A DNA stretch of 64,000 nt. It comes from Cellulomonas sp. SG140. Its GTDB lineage: Bacteria > Actinomycetota > Actinomycetes > Actinomycetales > Cellulomonadaceae. Positions 25,613 to 34,435 of the stretch are shown piece after piece (position 1 is the first letter of the stretch; every line of letters starts with the position of its first letter). The translations under genes were made by a program, and so were the position numbers. The notes under the pieces were generated by a model. It made no database searches. It had not been told where the DNA came from and saw only the letters and a program-made list of their open reading frames with translations. The stretch is from positions 124,001-188,000 of the forward strand of contig NZ_JANZLA010000007.1 in the NCBI RefSeq assembly GCF_025770785.1, read 5' to 3'.

Positions 25613-26515
25613 TCAGTGCGCCGCCGCGAACCCCGTGATGTCCGTGTGCAGCGTCTCCGCGAGGCTCGACAGGCCGCCGTGGCCCGACAGAGCCTGCTGG
25701 ATGCCACCGACCTGGTCGTTCATCGCGGAGATCACCTCGGTGATCTGACCGATGGCGGCGACCGCCGCCTCCGCCGCGTCGTGCGCCGCGGCCACCTGGG
25801 CGGAGATGTCGTCGGAGGATCGGCCCGTCTCGTCGGCCAGGGACTTGACCTCGGCGGCCACGACGGCGAAACCGCGTCCGGCGTCACCCGCGTGCGCCGC
25901 CTCGATCGTCGCGTTCAGCGCCAGCAGCCGCGTCTGGTCGGCCACGCCCTTGATCAGCCGCACCGCGGCGGAGATCTGCGCCGACGACTCCTCGAGCGCG
26001 GCGACGACGGCCAGCGCCGCCTCGGCCTGCGTCGCGCCGGCGTGCGCGGCCTCGGCCAGTGCGTCGGCGGACGCGCCCAGCTCGGTGGACGCGGCCGCGA
26101 CCTGGGTGGACACCTCGACGGCCTTGTCCACCATCGCCTCGCGGGTGGCCGACTGGGCCTCGATCTCGTCGGCCGCCGCCGCCATCGCCTGGCGGGCCCG
26201 GTCCGACAGCTCGGCGCCGGACCGCAGGGAGCCGACCATGCCGCGCGTCAGGAAGGCGCGATGGAACCGACCCTCCGCCGCGGCCGTCAGCGACGCCGCC
26301 GACTCCCGGACGTAGGCGTCCATCAGGTCGAGCGCCCGGTTCCAGGCGTCACGCAGCTCGGCCCGCTCGGCGCCGGGCAGCGGGGGCACCCGGACGTCGA
26401 GGTCGCCCTCGGCCGCCCGCCGGGCCACCTCCAGCAGCAGCCGCTCTGCCGTGCGCGCCTCGGTCAGCGCCGGCTCGTGCTCGGCCACGGTCGCACCGCC
26501 GCGTGCGCGCCTCAT
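25613..26515 (-). CDS. methyl-accepting chemotaxis signalling protein (no own sensor)
   Basis: This 300-residue protein begins with a HAMP-like helical segment ([20 protein letters not shown]) and continues as a receptor signalling coiled coil with the tip [20 protein letters not shown] followed by [18 protein letters not shown]. It has no transmembrane or PAS sensor of its own. Its ATG overlaps the stop of the PAS-protein gene by 4 bp (ATGA). I infer that the two polypeptides together make an Aer-like energy/redox receptor. Confidence 0.9.
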   Translation of the reverse strand: MRRARGGATVAEHEPALTEARTAERLLLEVARRAAEGDLDVRVPPLPGAERAELRDAWNRALDLMDAYVRESAASLTAAAEGRFHRAFLTRGMVGSLRSGAELSDRARQAMAAAADEIEAQSATREAMVDKAVEVSTQVAAASTELGASADALAEAAHAGATQAEAALAVVAALEESSAQISAAVRLIKGVADQTRLLALNATIEAAHAGDAGRGFAVVAAEVKSLADETGRSSDDISAQVAAAHDAAEAAVAAIGQITEVISAMNDQVGGIQQALSGHGGLSSLAETLHTDITGFAAAH

Positions 26516-27072
26516 CGCACGACCCCCGCGGTCGCAGCAGGGGCGCCCGAGATCAGGCCCCACACCAGCTCCTCGTACGACTGCCCGTGCGCCGCCAGGT
26601 GCGCGTCGAGCAGCGCGCCGGATGCCGCCATCGCCGCGGCCGGCGTCGGGTGCCGCAGCTCCTCGGCGCGCAGCGTCGCGTAGAGCCGCGAGATCTCCCG
26701 GACGGCCGCCCCGTCGGGCAGGCGTCGGTTGGAGTGGTAGCCGATCAGCCGGCCGTCCCGGTACGACGGGGTGACGTGCGCCAGCACCCAGTAGTGGGCG
26801 CCGTCGGCCGCCAGGTTGTCGATGTAGGCGAAGATCTCCTGCCCCGAGCCGATGGTGTCCCACAGCAGCTTGAACACCACGCGCGGCATGTCCGGGTGCC
26901 GCACGATCGAGTGCGGCTTGCCCAGCAGCTCGGTCTCCGCGTACGCCGAGACCCGCACGAACACCGGGTTGGCGTAGGTGATCCGCCCCTGCGGATCGGT
27001 CTTGGAGACGATGATCTCGTCGACGCCGAACGTCCGTTCCACGCCGGTGGGCGTGACCGCCGATGGCCGCAC
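26512..27072 (-). CDS. Aer-like PAS domain protein
   Basis: This 186-residue protein has an Aer-type PAS core near residues 15-125: [56 protein letters not shown] and [14 protein letters not shown]. The pattern matches the FAD-binding PAS of E. coli Aer, which senses redox/oxygen. In Aer this domain is fused to the receptor; here it ends by overlapping the start of a separate chemoreceptor signalling gene. The C-terminal 60 residues are helical and could dock on that partner. Confidence 0.87.
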   Translation of the reverse strand: MRPSAVTPTGVERTFGVDEIIVSKTDPQGRITYANPVFVRVSAYAETELLGKPHSIVRHPDMPRVVFKLLWDTIGSGQEIFAYIDNLAADGAHYWVLAHVTPSYRDGRLIGYHSNRRLPDGAAVREISRLYATLRAEELRHPTPAAAMAASGALLDAHLAAHGQSYEELVWGLISGAPAATAGVVR

Positions 27073-27282
27073 TGTGTCCTTCTCGGGTCAGGGACTGTCA
27101 GGGACCGCTGGTGCGGCCGGATGCCCCATCGGCCCGGCTGTGCACCGTATGAGGCATTCCGAGACCGACCGTTCCGCGCAGAGGGGCAGGTTCACCCCTC
27201 GGTGTGAGCCCACCGGCGTGAGGCCGTCGGCGCGAGCCTCGCGGCACGGGGTGCCCGACGCCCGGCCACTAGGCTGGCCGCC

Positions 27283-28038
27283 GTGGTCGACGCGTCAGGC
27301 ACGGTGGCGTCGTCCCGAGCCGCACGTCGTGGCACTGGCGCTCGCGGACGAGGCCGTCCGCGCGACCCCGGCCTCGAGGAACGGACCCGCCTCGTCGCGC
27401 TGGAGCTGTTCGGCAAGCGGGGCTTCTCCGGCCTGACGATCGACGAGGTGGCGGCGACCGCCAAGATCGGCAAGTCGTCCATCTACCTGCGCTGGCCGGA
27501 CAAGCAGACGCTGCTGGCCGACGCGCTGCGCGGCATCCAGGGCGCCGACCCCGCGCAGGCGGCCACGGGCACGGACGACGACGCCTACGAGCGACCCGAG
27601 GGCCGCAGCACCCCCGAGCCCCAGACGCTGCGCGACTACCTCCTGGCGCACGTGCACCGCCGGGCGGACCTCTACCTCGGCCCCTACGGCCTGGCGATGC
27701 TCCGCCTCTACGTGGAGGCCCGCGCCTACCCGGACCTGTTCGGCGCGATCCGCGAGCAGGCGATCTCCCGGCTGGTGCTCGACGAGCGCGAGCGGGTGGC
27801 GCAGGCCGTGCGCGCCGGGGTGCTGCCGCCGGACGCGGCCCCGGTGCGCATCCTGGACGCCGTGGAGGGCGCCATCTTCATGCACCTCCTGGTCACGCCG
27901 CCGGAGCTGCTGGACCGCGTCCGCGCCGGTCTGGACGACTACGTGGAGCGGATGGTCGACGACCAGCTGCGCGCCGCGGGGTACGACGCGCAGGCGGACG
28001 CCGAGCGCGTCCGGCGGCTCAGCCCTCCCGGAAGCTGA
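27283..28038 (+). CDS. TetR-family transcriptional regulator
   Basis: This 251-residue protein has a basic Arg/Gly N-terminus (residues 1-30), then the HTH (RTRLVALELFGKRGFSGLTI, DEVAATAKIGKSSIYLRW) and an all-helical ligand domain. The GTG has TAGGCT 7 nt upstream, so the transcript is probably leaderless. It converges on the fixX gene and overlaps it by 20 bp. As the only regulator next to the acyl-CoA/ETF cluster it may control the divergent promoter at 32637-32754; this is not proven. Confidence 0.9.
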   Translation: MVDASGTVASSRAARRGTGARGRGRPRDPGLEERTRLVALELFGKRGFSGLTIDEVAATAKIGKSSIYLRWPDKQTLLADALRGIQGADPAQAATGTDDDAYERPEGRSTPEPQTLRDYLLAHVHRRADLYLGPYGLAMLRLYVEARAYPDLFGAIREQAISRLVLDERERVAQAVRAGVLPPDAAPVRILDAVEGAIFMHLLVTPPELLDRVRAGLDDYVERMVDDQLRAAGYDAQADAERVRRLSPPGS

Positions 28039-28294
28039 TCCCGAAGCCGCCGCGCGGGTAGTGCCAGCGCAGCGCACCGGGAGCGGCGACGGCGAGGCAC
28101 GTACCGCACTCCAGGCAGGCGGCGTGGTCGGCCACGATGCGGCCGTCCTGCTCGCTGTACACGCCGGCCGGGCACACCGCGATGATCCGGGCGCCGGTGC
28201 CGGTGGTGCGGCACAGCTCCTGGTCGATCTCGATGTGCGACTCCTCCTCGTCGAGCACCACCCGGTTCTTCGCCAGGCGCTCGGGGACCGACAT
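28019..28294 (-). CDS. fixX: FixX-type ferredoxin-like protein
   Basis: This 91-residue protein is a FixX/YdiT-type electron carrier. The cluster ligands are the CP motif (IIAVCPAGVYS) and CLECGTC, and the conserved C-terminus reads LRWHYPRGGFGISFREG. It works with FixC to take electrons from the ETF (FixAB) to the quinone pool. I chose the ATG at 28294, 5 bp after the fixC stop with GAGGG before it, rather than an upstream GTG. Its 3' end overlaps the convergent tetR gene by 20 bp. Confidence 0.92.
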   Translation of the reverse strand: MSVPERLAKNRVVLDEEESHIEIDQELCRTTGTGARIIAVCPAGVYSEQDGRIVADHAACLECGTCLAVAAPGALRWHYPRGGFGISFREG

Positions 28295-28299
28295 CGCCC

Positions 28300-29616
28300 T
28301 CACAGTGCACGCACCCCCGCCCATCCGTCGCTGACCAGGTCGCGCACGGTGACCGCGGACCTCCTGAAGCTGTCCCGCGCCACCGCCGCCAGGTGCTTGC
28401 GCGGCGTGCCGTCCAGGCTGAACACGTCGCGGAACAGGCCCGCGGCGAGCTCGCCGTAGGCGCCGTACATCCGCGGGCGCTCCAGGAACTTGGGCGCGCG
28501 CGCGTAGGTGCGCAGGTCCTTGACCACGAAGCTCTCGTCGAGGTGGCGCCGGTAGGCCGCCAGACCGGTCGCGGTGACGTCCTGCGCCGCGATCGCCTCG
28601 CCGATCCCCTTGGCCGCCGCGACGGCGGAGCCGATCGCGAGGTCCATGCCGCGCACCGTGAGGCCGGAGTTGATCGTCAGGCCCGCGGCCTCACCGACCA
28701 CCACCAGGCCCCCGGTGACGAGCTGCCCGAGCATCTCCAGACCGCCCTCGGCCACCAGGTGGGAGCCGTACTCGACGATCTCGCCGCCGCGCAGGTAGGG
28801 CTCCAGCACCGGGTGGCTCAGGTAGTGCTCGAACACCTCCGGAGCCGTCCGCCCGTGCCTGACCAGGTCGTCGAGGCGCAGGACGACGCCGATGGACAGC
28901 GACTCCGTGTTGGTGTACAGGAAGCCGCCGCCGCCGATGCCGAGCGTGCAGTCGCCGACGATCGCGTGCGCCGCACCCTGGTCGCCGCTGACCGCGAAGC
29001 GGTCCTCGATGACGGTGCGCGGCAGGGACACCACCGCCTTGACCCCCACCGCGAGGTGGTGCGTGGGCGGCTGGGGACGCAGCCCGATGCTGCGGGCCAG
29101 GAACGAGTTGACCCCGTCGGCCGCCACCACCACGCGTGCGCGCAGCTCGTCGTCACCGGCGCGGACGCCGACCACCTGCGGTCCGGCCGGCCCGTCCTCC
29201 CGCAGCAGCGAGTCGACGCGGACGCCGGGCATCAGGAAGACGCCGGCCTCCTCCGCACGCTCGGCGAGCCACGGGTCGAACCGCGCCCGCAGCACCGTCA
29301 CGGCGTTGACCGGCTCGGCCAGCGGGCCGCCGGCGTAGTCCAGGGACACGGAGGAGTCGCCGGTGAGGAACGTGGTGACGTGCCGCGTGATGCGGCGCTC
29401 CACCGGTGCGTGGTCGGCGAAGCCGGGGAACACCTCGTCGAGCACGCGCCCGTAGAGCACGCCGCCGGACAGGTTCTTGGCGCCCGGCGCCTCACCGCGC
29501 TCGATCAGCACCACCGACAGACCCTGCTGCGCGAGCAGGTAGGCGGTGACGGACCCCGCCGGCCCGGCGCCGACGACGATGACGTCGAAGTCCGGCTCGG
29601 CCGCGGCGCTGCTCAT
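28300..29616 (-). CDS. fixC: FixC-type ETF:quinone oxidoreductase flavoprotein
   Basis: This 438-residue flavoprotein has an N-terminal FAD-binding Rossmann motif (DVIVVGAGPAGSVTAYLLAQ, then VVLIERGEAPGAKNLSGG), the second dinucleotide segment (ARVVVAADGVNS) and a GEAAGLTINSGLTVRGMDLA motif typical of FixC/ETF-QO. It oxidises the ETF formed by FixA and FixB and, with FixX, reduces quinone at the membrane. The ATG overlaps the fixB stop by 4 bp. Equivalent to E. coli YdiS. Confidence 0.93.
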   Translation of the reverse strand: MSSAAAEPDFDVIVVGAGPAGSVTAYLLAQQGLSVVLIERGEAPGAKNLSGGVLYGRVLDEVFPGFADHAPVERRITRHVTTFLTGDSSVSLDYAGGPLAEPVNAVTVLRARFDPWLAERAEEAGVFLMPGVRVDSLLREDGPAGPQVVGVRAGDDELRARVVVAADGVNSFLARSIGLRPQPPTHHLAVGVKAVVSLPRTVIEDRFAVSGDQGAAHAIVGDCTLGIGGGGFLYTNTESLSIGVVLRLDDLVRHGRTAPEVFEHYLSHPVLEPYLRGGEIVEYGSHLVAEGGLEMLGQLVTGGLVVVGEAAGLTINSGLTVRGMDLAIGSAVAAAKGIGEAIAAQDVTATGLAAYRRHLDESFVVKDLRTYARAPKFLERPRMYGAYGELAAGLFRDVFSLDGTPRKHLAAVARDSFRRSAVTVRDLVSDGWAGVRAL

Positions 29617-30560
29617 GCCGCGCCGCCGAGGGCGGCGGTCAGCGCCGGCACCACCTGGTACAGGTCGCCGACGATGCCGTAGTCGCACTGCGCGAACACC
29701 GGCGCGGCCTTGTCGCTGTTCACCGCGACGATCACCTTCGCCTCGCGGACGCCCACCATGTGCTGCAGCTGCCCGGAGATGCCCACGGCGACGTACAGCT
29801 CGGGGGACACGCGCTGGCCGGAGATGCCGATGTACCGGTCCTTCGGCAGCCAGTCGACGCCCTCGGCGAGCGGCCGCGAGCAGGCCACCTCACCGCCGAG
29901 CGCGCCGGCCAGGCCGCTGATCAGGGCGACGTCCTCACGGGCCTTCAGCCCACGGCCGACGCCGACCACCACGCGTGCGGCGCCCAGGTCGACACCGGCG
30001 ACCGTGGTGGGCCGCACCTCGACCACCTGCGCCGGGAGCGGGGTCGCGGGGACCTCCTCGACGGGGGCGGACCCGGCCGCCGGGGCGGCGCCGGAGAGGA
30101 CGACGACGGCGCCCGCGTCGACCGCCAGGACGGCCGGTCCGCCGCTCACCGCGGTGCGGTGCTGGCTGATCCCGCCGAGCACCGACCGGGTCACCACGAC
30201 GTCGTCGCCGGACAGCTCGACGCGCTCGACACCGGCGAGCACCGGGCTGCGCAGCGCCGCGCTGACCGCGCCGAGCAGCGCCCGGCCGCCGGGCGTGGTG
30301 GCGCCGACCACCGTGCGCGGGGTGGCCTCGGCGACCAGCCGGGCGACGTCCGGCGCGAAGGCCTCGACGGGTGCGCTGCCGGGCTCACCGAGCCAGAGCA
30401 CCCGGTCGACGACACCGGCGACCGCGTCGGCCACGGCCCGACGGCCCGCCACCACGGCGACCACCTCGGTGCCGAGCGTCCGGGCCACCTCGACCAGACC
30501 CGTGGCGGCGGCGTCGTCGGCGACCACGATCCACGACTGTGCTGTCTGTGCTGTGTTCAC
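29613..30560 (-). CDS. fixB: electron transfer flavoprotein alpha subunit (FixB)
   Basis: This 315-residue ETF alpha subunit has a variable N-terminal domain and the conserved C-terminal FAD-binding domain: ARVVVGVGRGLKAREDVALI, WLPKDRYIGISGQRVSPELY, 'VGISGQLQHMVGVREAKVIV' and VNSDKAAPVFAQCDYGIVGD. The GTG at 30560 has GAGGAGA upstream. It pairs with FixA and carries electrons from the acyl-CoA dehydrogenase to FixC/FixX. A more electron-bifurcating role is known for some FixAB systems but cannot be judged here. Confidence 0.93.
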   Translation of the reverse strand: MNTAQTAQSWIVVADDAAATGLVEVARTLGTEVVAVVAGRRAVADAVAGVVDRVLWLGEPGSAPVEAFAPDVARLVAEATPRTVVGATTPGGRALLGAVSAALRSPVLAGVERVELSGDDVVVTRSVLGGISQHRTAVSGGPAVLAVDAGAVVVLSGAAPAAGSAPVEEVPATPLPAQVVEVRPTTVAGVDLGAARVVVGVGRGLKAREDVALISGLAGALGGEVACSRPLAEGVDWLPKDRYIGISGQRVSPELYVAVGISGQLQHMVGVREAKVIVAVNSDKAAPVFAQCDYGIVGDLYQVVPALTAALGGAA

Positions 30561-30579
30561 GTCGGTTCTCCTCAGGGGT

Positions 30580-31365
30580 CTACAGGGCGCCGGACTGACG
30601 CAGCGCGCCCACCAGCTCGCTGGCGGCGGCAGCGGCGTCGGTCCCGTCGAAGATCCGCGCGGTGCGCTCGGCACCACCCGGCTTGGCGGTGGCCAGCGTG
30701 GTCAGCACGGCGCCGGGCTCGGCGACGGACAGCTCCGCGAGGCTCAGCACCTCGACCGGCTTCTTGGCGGCCGCGAGGATGTCCTTCATCCCGGCGACGC
30801 GCGGCACCACGGCGTCGGCCGTCGCGGCGAGCACCACCGGCGTGGGCACCGAGACGAGGGCGGTACCGGCGGGCAGCTCGCGCTCGACCACCAGCCCGGC
30901 CGTCCCGGCGTCGGCGGCCCGCACGGCGCTGACCGCCGCCAGGCCGAGCCACCCGAGCGTGCCGGCGAGGGTCAGGGCCACCTGGCCGGCGGCCACGTCG
31001 ACCGACGAGTCCCCGGCGAGCACCAGGTCCACGTCGCCGAGGTTCCGGACGGCTGCGGCGAGCACCGCCGCGAGCCGGGTGCCGTCGGCACCGTCCAGCG
31101 CGTCGTCGGCCACCAGCACCAGCCGGTCCAGGCCGCGGGACAGCGCCGCCTTGCGGGCCAGCGGGGTGTCGATGGCGGCGGGGCCGACGGTCAGGCCGAT
31201 CACCTCGCCACCGGTCGCGTCCGCCAGCTGACGGGCCAGCTCGAGCGCCACCGGGTCGTACTCGCTGACGGCCCACTTGGCGCGGGCGAGGTCGACGGAC
31301 CCGTCGGGCGCGACGTCCGCGTCCTGGGGGTTGGGCGCCCACTTGTAGGCGACGACGATCTTCAT
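30580..31365 (-). CDS. fixA: electron transfer flavoprotein beta subunit (FixA)
   Basis: This 261-residue ETF beta subunit begins MKIVVAYKWAPNPQDADVAP and has the beta-subunit patterns VSEYDPVALELARQL and VDLVLAGDSSVDVAAGQVA. It binds AMP or a second flavin and contacts the acyl-CoA dehydrogenase. It starts 33 bp after the dehydrogenase stop and is followed by fixB 19 bp later, all on one strand. Equivalent to E. coli YdiQ. Confidence 0.93.
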   Translation of the reverse strand: MKIVVAYKWAPNPQDADVAPDGSVDLARAKWAVSEYDPVALELARQLADATGGEVIGLTVGPAAIDTPLARKAALSRGLDRLVLVADDALDGADGTRLAAVLAAAVRNLGDVDLVLAGDSSVDVAAGQVALTLAGTLGWLGLAAVSAVRAADAGTAGLVVERELPAGTALVSVPTPVVLAATADAVVPRVAGMKDILAAAKKPVEVLSLAELSVAEPGAVLTTLATAKPGGAERTARIFDGTDAAAAASELVGALRQSGAL

Positions 31366-31398
31366 CGCAGCTCCTTCACGTAGCAGCCGAGCGCGGGC

Positions 31399-32541
31399 TC
31401 AGCTGTGGTCCTTGACGATCTGGCGGCCGGCGATGTGCACCATGATCTCGTCGGTGCCGCCGCCGAACCGGTGGCCGCGGATGTCCCGCCACAGGCGCGA
31501 GACGCGGGTGCCGACGGTCACACCGACGCCGCCGAAGATCTGCATCGCCTCGTCCGCGACCTCGAAGGCGGCCATCGCGCAGTACCGCTTGCACAGCGCG
31601 CCCTGGCTCTTCAGCGGCACCTGCTGGTCGAGCATCCAGGCCGTGCGGAACACGAAGTTGCGCATGTTCTCGACCTTGATGGCCATGTCCGTCAGCTTCT
31701 GCTGGATCAGCTGGAACTCACCGATCGGCCGGCCGAACTGCACGCGCTGGGCGGCGTAGCTCGCGGCGTCCTCGAACGCGCACTCCGCCAGGCCCAGGCA
31801 CTGCGAGGCGATGACCAGCCGCTCCATCTCGAAGTTGCGCATCAGCTGCTTGAAGCCGTTGCCCTTGACGCCCACCAGGCAGGACTCCGGCAGCGTCACG
31901 TCGTCGAGGAAGATCTCGCAGGAGTCGGAGATGTGCCAGACGATCTTGTCCAGCCGGTTCGTCGTCACGCCGGGCGCGTCCATCGGCACGAGGTACATCG
32001 AGATCGCCTTGCGCGGGTCCTCGACGGCGGGGTCCTTGGCCATCAGCAGCAGGTACCTGGACTGCAGCGCGTTGGTGATCAGCGTCTTGGTGCCGTTGAA
32101 CGTCACCAGGCCGTCGTGGTGCACCGCGGTGGTGGTCATCGCGGAGTTGTCCGACCCGGCGCCCGGCTCGGTGAAGCCGAGCGCGAACGGCACGTCGCCG
32201 CTGCTCAGCAGGCCCAGCACCTCCGCCTTCTGCTCCTGGGACCCGAACTCGATGATGTCCATCGCCTGCAGCAGCTCGAGGCCGTAGCCGTTGTTCAGCC
32301 CCTGGCGGGCGGTGCGGGCGGCAAGCAGCACCAGCGTGATCGCGTCGACCGGCGTGCCGCCGTACTCCTCGGGGAAGCCGAGGGACATGAAGCCGGCCTC
32401 GTGCATCGCCTTGCGGAACGACGTCGGCGGCTGGTGGTGCAGGTCGAGGTCCGCGATGTACGACTCGGGGCACTCTCGCTCGAGCAGCTCGTCGAGGCTC
32501 TCGAGGAGCAGCTGCTGCTCGTCGGTCAGTCCGAAGTCCAT
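31399..32541 (-). CDS. acyl-CoA dehydrogenase (CaiA/YdiO type)
   Basis: This protein is 380 residues, the same length as E. coli CaiA. It has FGLTDEQQLLLESLDELLER at the N-terminus, the FAD/substrate loop FALGFTEPGAGSD, and the C-terminal region AMQIFGGVGVTVGTRVSRLW then FGGGTDEIMVHIAGRQIV. It would oxidise an acyl-CoA, or reduce an enoyl-CoA, exchanging electrons with the FixAB flavoprotein encoded downstream. It is the first gene of the leftward operon, divergent from the CoA-transferase gene. Confidence 0.92.
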   Translation of the reverse strand: MDFGLTDEQQLLLESLDELLERECPESYIADLDLHHQPPTSFRKAMHEAGFMSLGFPEEYGGTPVDAITLVLLAARTARQGLNNGYGLELLQAMDIIEFGSQEQKAEVLGLLSSGDVPFALGFTEPGAGSDNSAMTTTAVHHDGLVTFNGTKTLITNALQSRYLLLMAKDPAVEDPRKAISMYLVPMDAPGVTTNRLDKIVWHISDSCEIFLDDVTLPESCLVGVKGNGFKQLMRNFEMERLVIASQCLGLAECAFEDAASYAAQRVQFGRPIGEFQLIQQKLTDMAIKVENMRNFVFRTAWMLDQQVPLKSQGALCKRYCAMAAFEVADEAMQIFGGVGVTVGTRVSRLWRDIRGHRFGGGTDEIMVHIAGRQIVKDHS

Positions 32542-32636
32542 GGTCTGCCTTCCGCCGTCGGCGCGTCTGGGGGTGGTGGGGCAGCCCTCACCGGGTGCCG
32601 CACGGCGATCGTCGGCCCGGCCCACGGGCCCGCACC

Positions 32637-32754
32637 AAGGACGATGGTCCCCGTTACGGACGGCACGGGTCCGAATTTAGGGTCCCTCTGACCTGCGGAA
32701 GGACGATGGTCCTTTTTGCCGACGATCCGCGTCCGCAATCGTGATCCGCGTCCG
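32637..32754. promoter_or_regulatory. divergent control region with repeated AAGGACGATGGTCC element
   Basis: AAGGACGATGGTCC occurs at 32637-32650 and 32699-32712, 62 bp (about six helical turns) apart. The second copy extends to a perfect 16-bp palindrome (AAGGAC-GATG-GTCCTT). A direct repeat GATCCGCGTCCG lies at 32724 and 32743, 19 bp apart. These sit between the acyl-CoA dehydrogenase and CoA-transferase starts and are good candidates for a dimeric repressor, perhaps the TetR protein at 27283. Confidence 0.6.
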
Positions 32755-32789
32755 GCGGGACGGTCCGCGGGTTGACGAAGGAGTGCGAC

Positions 32790-34367
32790 GTGGCACAGGT
32801 GATCACGGCGGCGCAGGCCGCCGCGCTGCTGAAGGACGGCGACACCGTCGCGCTGAGCGGGTTCGGCCTGGCCTGCGTCAACGAGGAGACGATGTCCGCC
32901 GTCGAGGCCCGGTTCCTCGCCGAGGCGCACCCCCGCGACCTGACCGTGATCCACGCGAGCGCCGTCGGCAACCGTCGTGACAAGGGCATGAGCCACTGGG
33001 CGCACCAGGGCCTGATCAAGCGCTGGATGGGTGGCATCGCCATCGCCTCGCCGGCGCTGGCGAACCTGATCGCCGCCGACGGCTGCGAGGCCTACAACCT
33101 GCCGCAGGGCGTGATCTGCCAGCTGTACCGCGAGGTCGCGGCGAAGCGCCCCGGCGTGATCACCAAGGTGGGCCTCGGCACGTTCGTCGACCCGCGCGTC
33201 GAGGGCGCCCGGATGTCCCCGTCGTCCACGGACGACTACGTCCAGCTGCTCGAGCTCGGCGGCGAGGAGTGGCTGTTCTACCCGTCCTTCCCCATCTCGG
33301 TCGGCCTGATCCGGGGCACGGTCGCCGACGAGCGCGGCAACCTCACCCTCGAGCACGAGGGCCTGAAGATGGAGGTGCTCCCCATCGCGCAGGCCGTGCG
33401 CAACAGCGGCGGCATCGTCATCGCGCAGGTGGAGTCGATCGCGCAGGCCGGGAGCCTCGACCCGAACCTCGTCAAGGTGCCGGGCATCCTGGTCGACTAC
33501 CTGGTGGTCTCCGAGCCGGAGAACCACTTCCAGACGGAGAACACGCACTACAACCCGTCGTTCTCCGGTCAGCTGCGGGTGCCGCTGTCCGGCGTCGAGT
33601 CCATCCCGCTCAGCGAGCGCAAGGTGATCGCCCGGCGCTGCGCGATGGAGCTGCGTCCCGGTGCGGTGCTCAACCTCGGCGTCGGCATCCCGTGCGACGT
33701 CGGCACGGTGGTGGCCGAGGAGGGCCTGAGCGACCAGATCATGCTGACCACCGAGGCCGGCGCGATCGGCGGTGTGCCGGCCGGCCTGAAGGACTTCGGC
33801 CACGCGTACAACCCCGAGGCGCTGGTCGACATGCACGCGCAGTTCGACTTCTACGACGGCGGCGGCCTGGACTGCGCGGTGCTGGGCCTGGCCCAGACCG
33901 ACCAGCACGGCAACGTCAACGTCTCCAAGTTCGGCGTCCGGGTGGCCGGCTGCGGCGGGTTCATCAACATCTGCCAGTCCGCCAAGACGCTGATCTTCGC
34001 GGGGACGTTCACCGCCGGCGGGCTCGACGTGGCGGTGACGGACGGCCGGCTGGAGATCCGCACCGAGGGCAAGGCGCGCAAGTTCCTCGCCGACGTCGAG
34101 CAGATCACCTTCTCCGGCCCGTACTCCCGCGAGCGCGACCAGCGGGTGCTCTACGTCACCGAGCGGGCGGTGTTCGAGCTGCTCGAGGGCGTGATGACCC
34201 TGATCGAGATCGCACCGGGCGTCGACCTGCAGCGCGACGTGCTCGACCTCATGGACTTCGCCCCGGCGGTGTCGCCGGACCTGACGCAGATGCCCGCCGG
34301 GCTGTTCACCGAGGTGTGGGGCGGCCTGGGCGCCACCGCCGGCGTCCCCGAGCCCGCCCTCGGCTGA
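32790..34367 (+). CDS. fused alpha/beta CoA-transferase (family I, YdiF type)
   Basis: This 525-residue enzyme contains both subunits of a family I CoA-transferase. The N-terminal half has KDGDTVALSGFGLACVNEE; the C-terminal half has the catalytic Glu322 in LTTEAGAIGGVPAG. It swaps CoA between a donor such as acetyl-CoA and a short or medium chain acid. The GTG at 32790 has AAGGAG at a good distance; a TTG 18 bp upstream is less likely. First gene of the rightward operon. Equivalent to E. coli YdiF. Confidence 0.92.
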   Translation: MAQVITAAQAAALLKDGDTVALSGFGLACVNEETMSAVEARFLAEAHPRDLTVIHASAVGNRRDKGMSHWAHQGLIKRWMGGIAIASPALANLIAADGCEAYNLPQGVICQLYREVAAKRPGVITKVGLGTFVDPRVEGARMSPSSTDDYVQLLELGGEEWLFYPSFPISVGLIRGTVADERGNLTLEHEGLKMEVLPIAQAVRNSGGIVIAQVESIAQAGSLDPNLVKVPGILVDYLVVSEPENHFQTENTHYNPSFSGQLRVPLSGVESIPLSERKVIARRCAMELRPGAVLNLGVGIPCDVGTVVAEEGLSDQIMLTTEAGAIGGVPAGLKDFGHAYNPEALVDMHAQFDFYDGGGLDCAVLGLAQTDQHGNVNVSKFGVRVAGCGGFINICQSAKTLIFAGTFTAGGLDVAVTDGRLEIRTEGKARKFLADVEQITFSGPYSRERDQRVLYVTERAVFELLEGVMTLIEIAPGVDLQRDVLDLMDFAPAVSPDLTQMPAGLFTEVWGGLGATAGVPEPALG

Positions 34368-34435
34368 GCCCCCACAGCTTCGAACCGACCCCACCGTGCG
34401 GGCGCCGTCGCCCGCACCTCTCGAAAGGGCACGTG

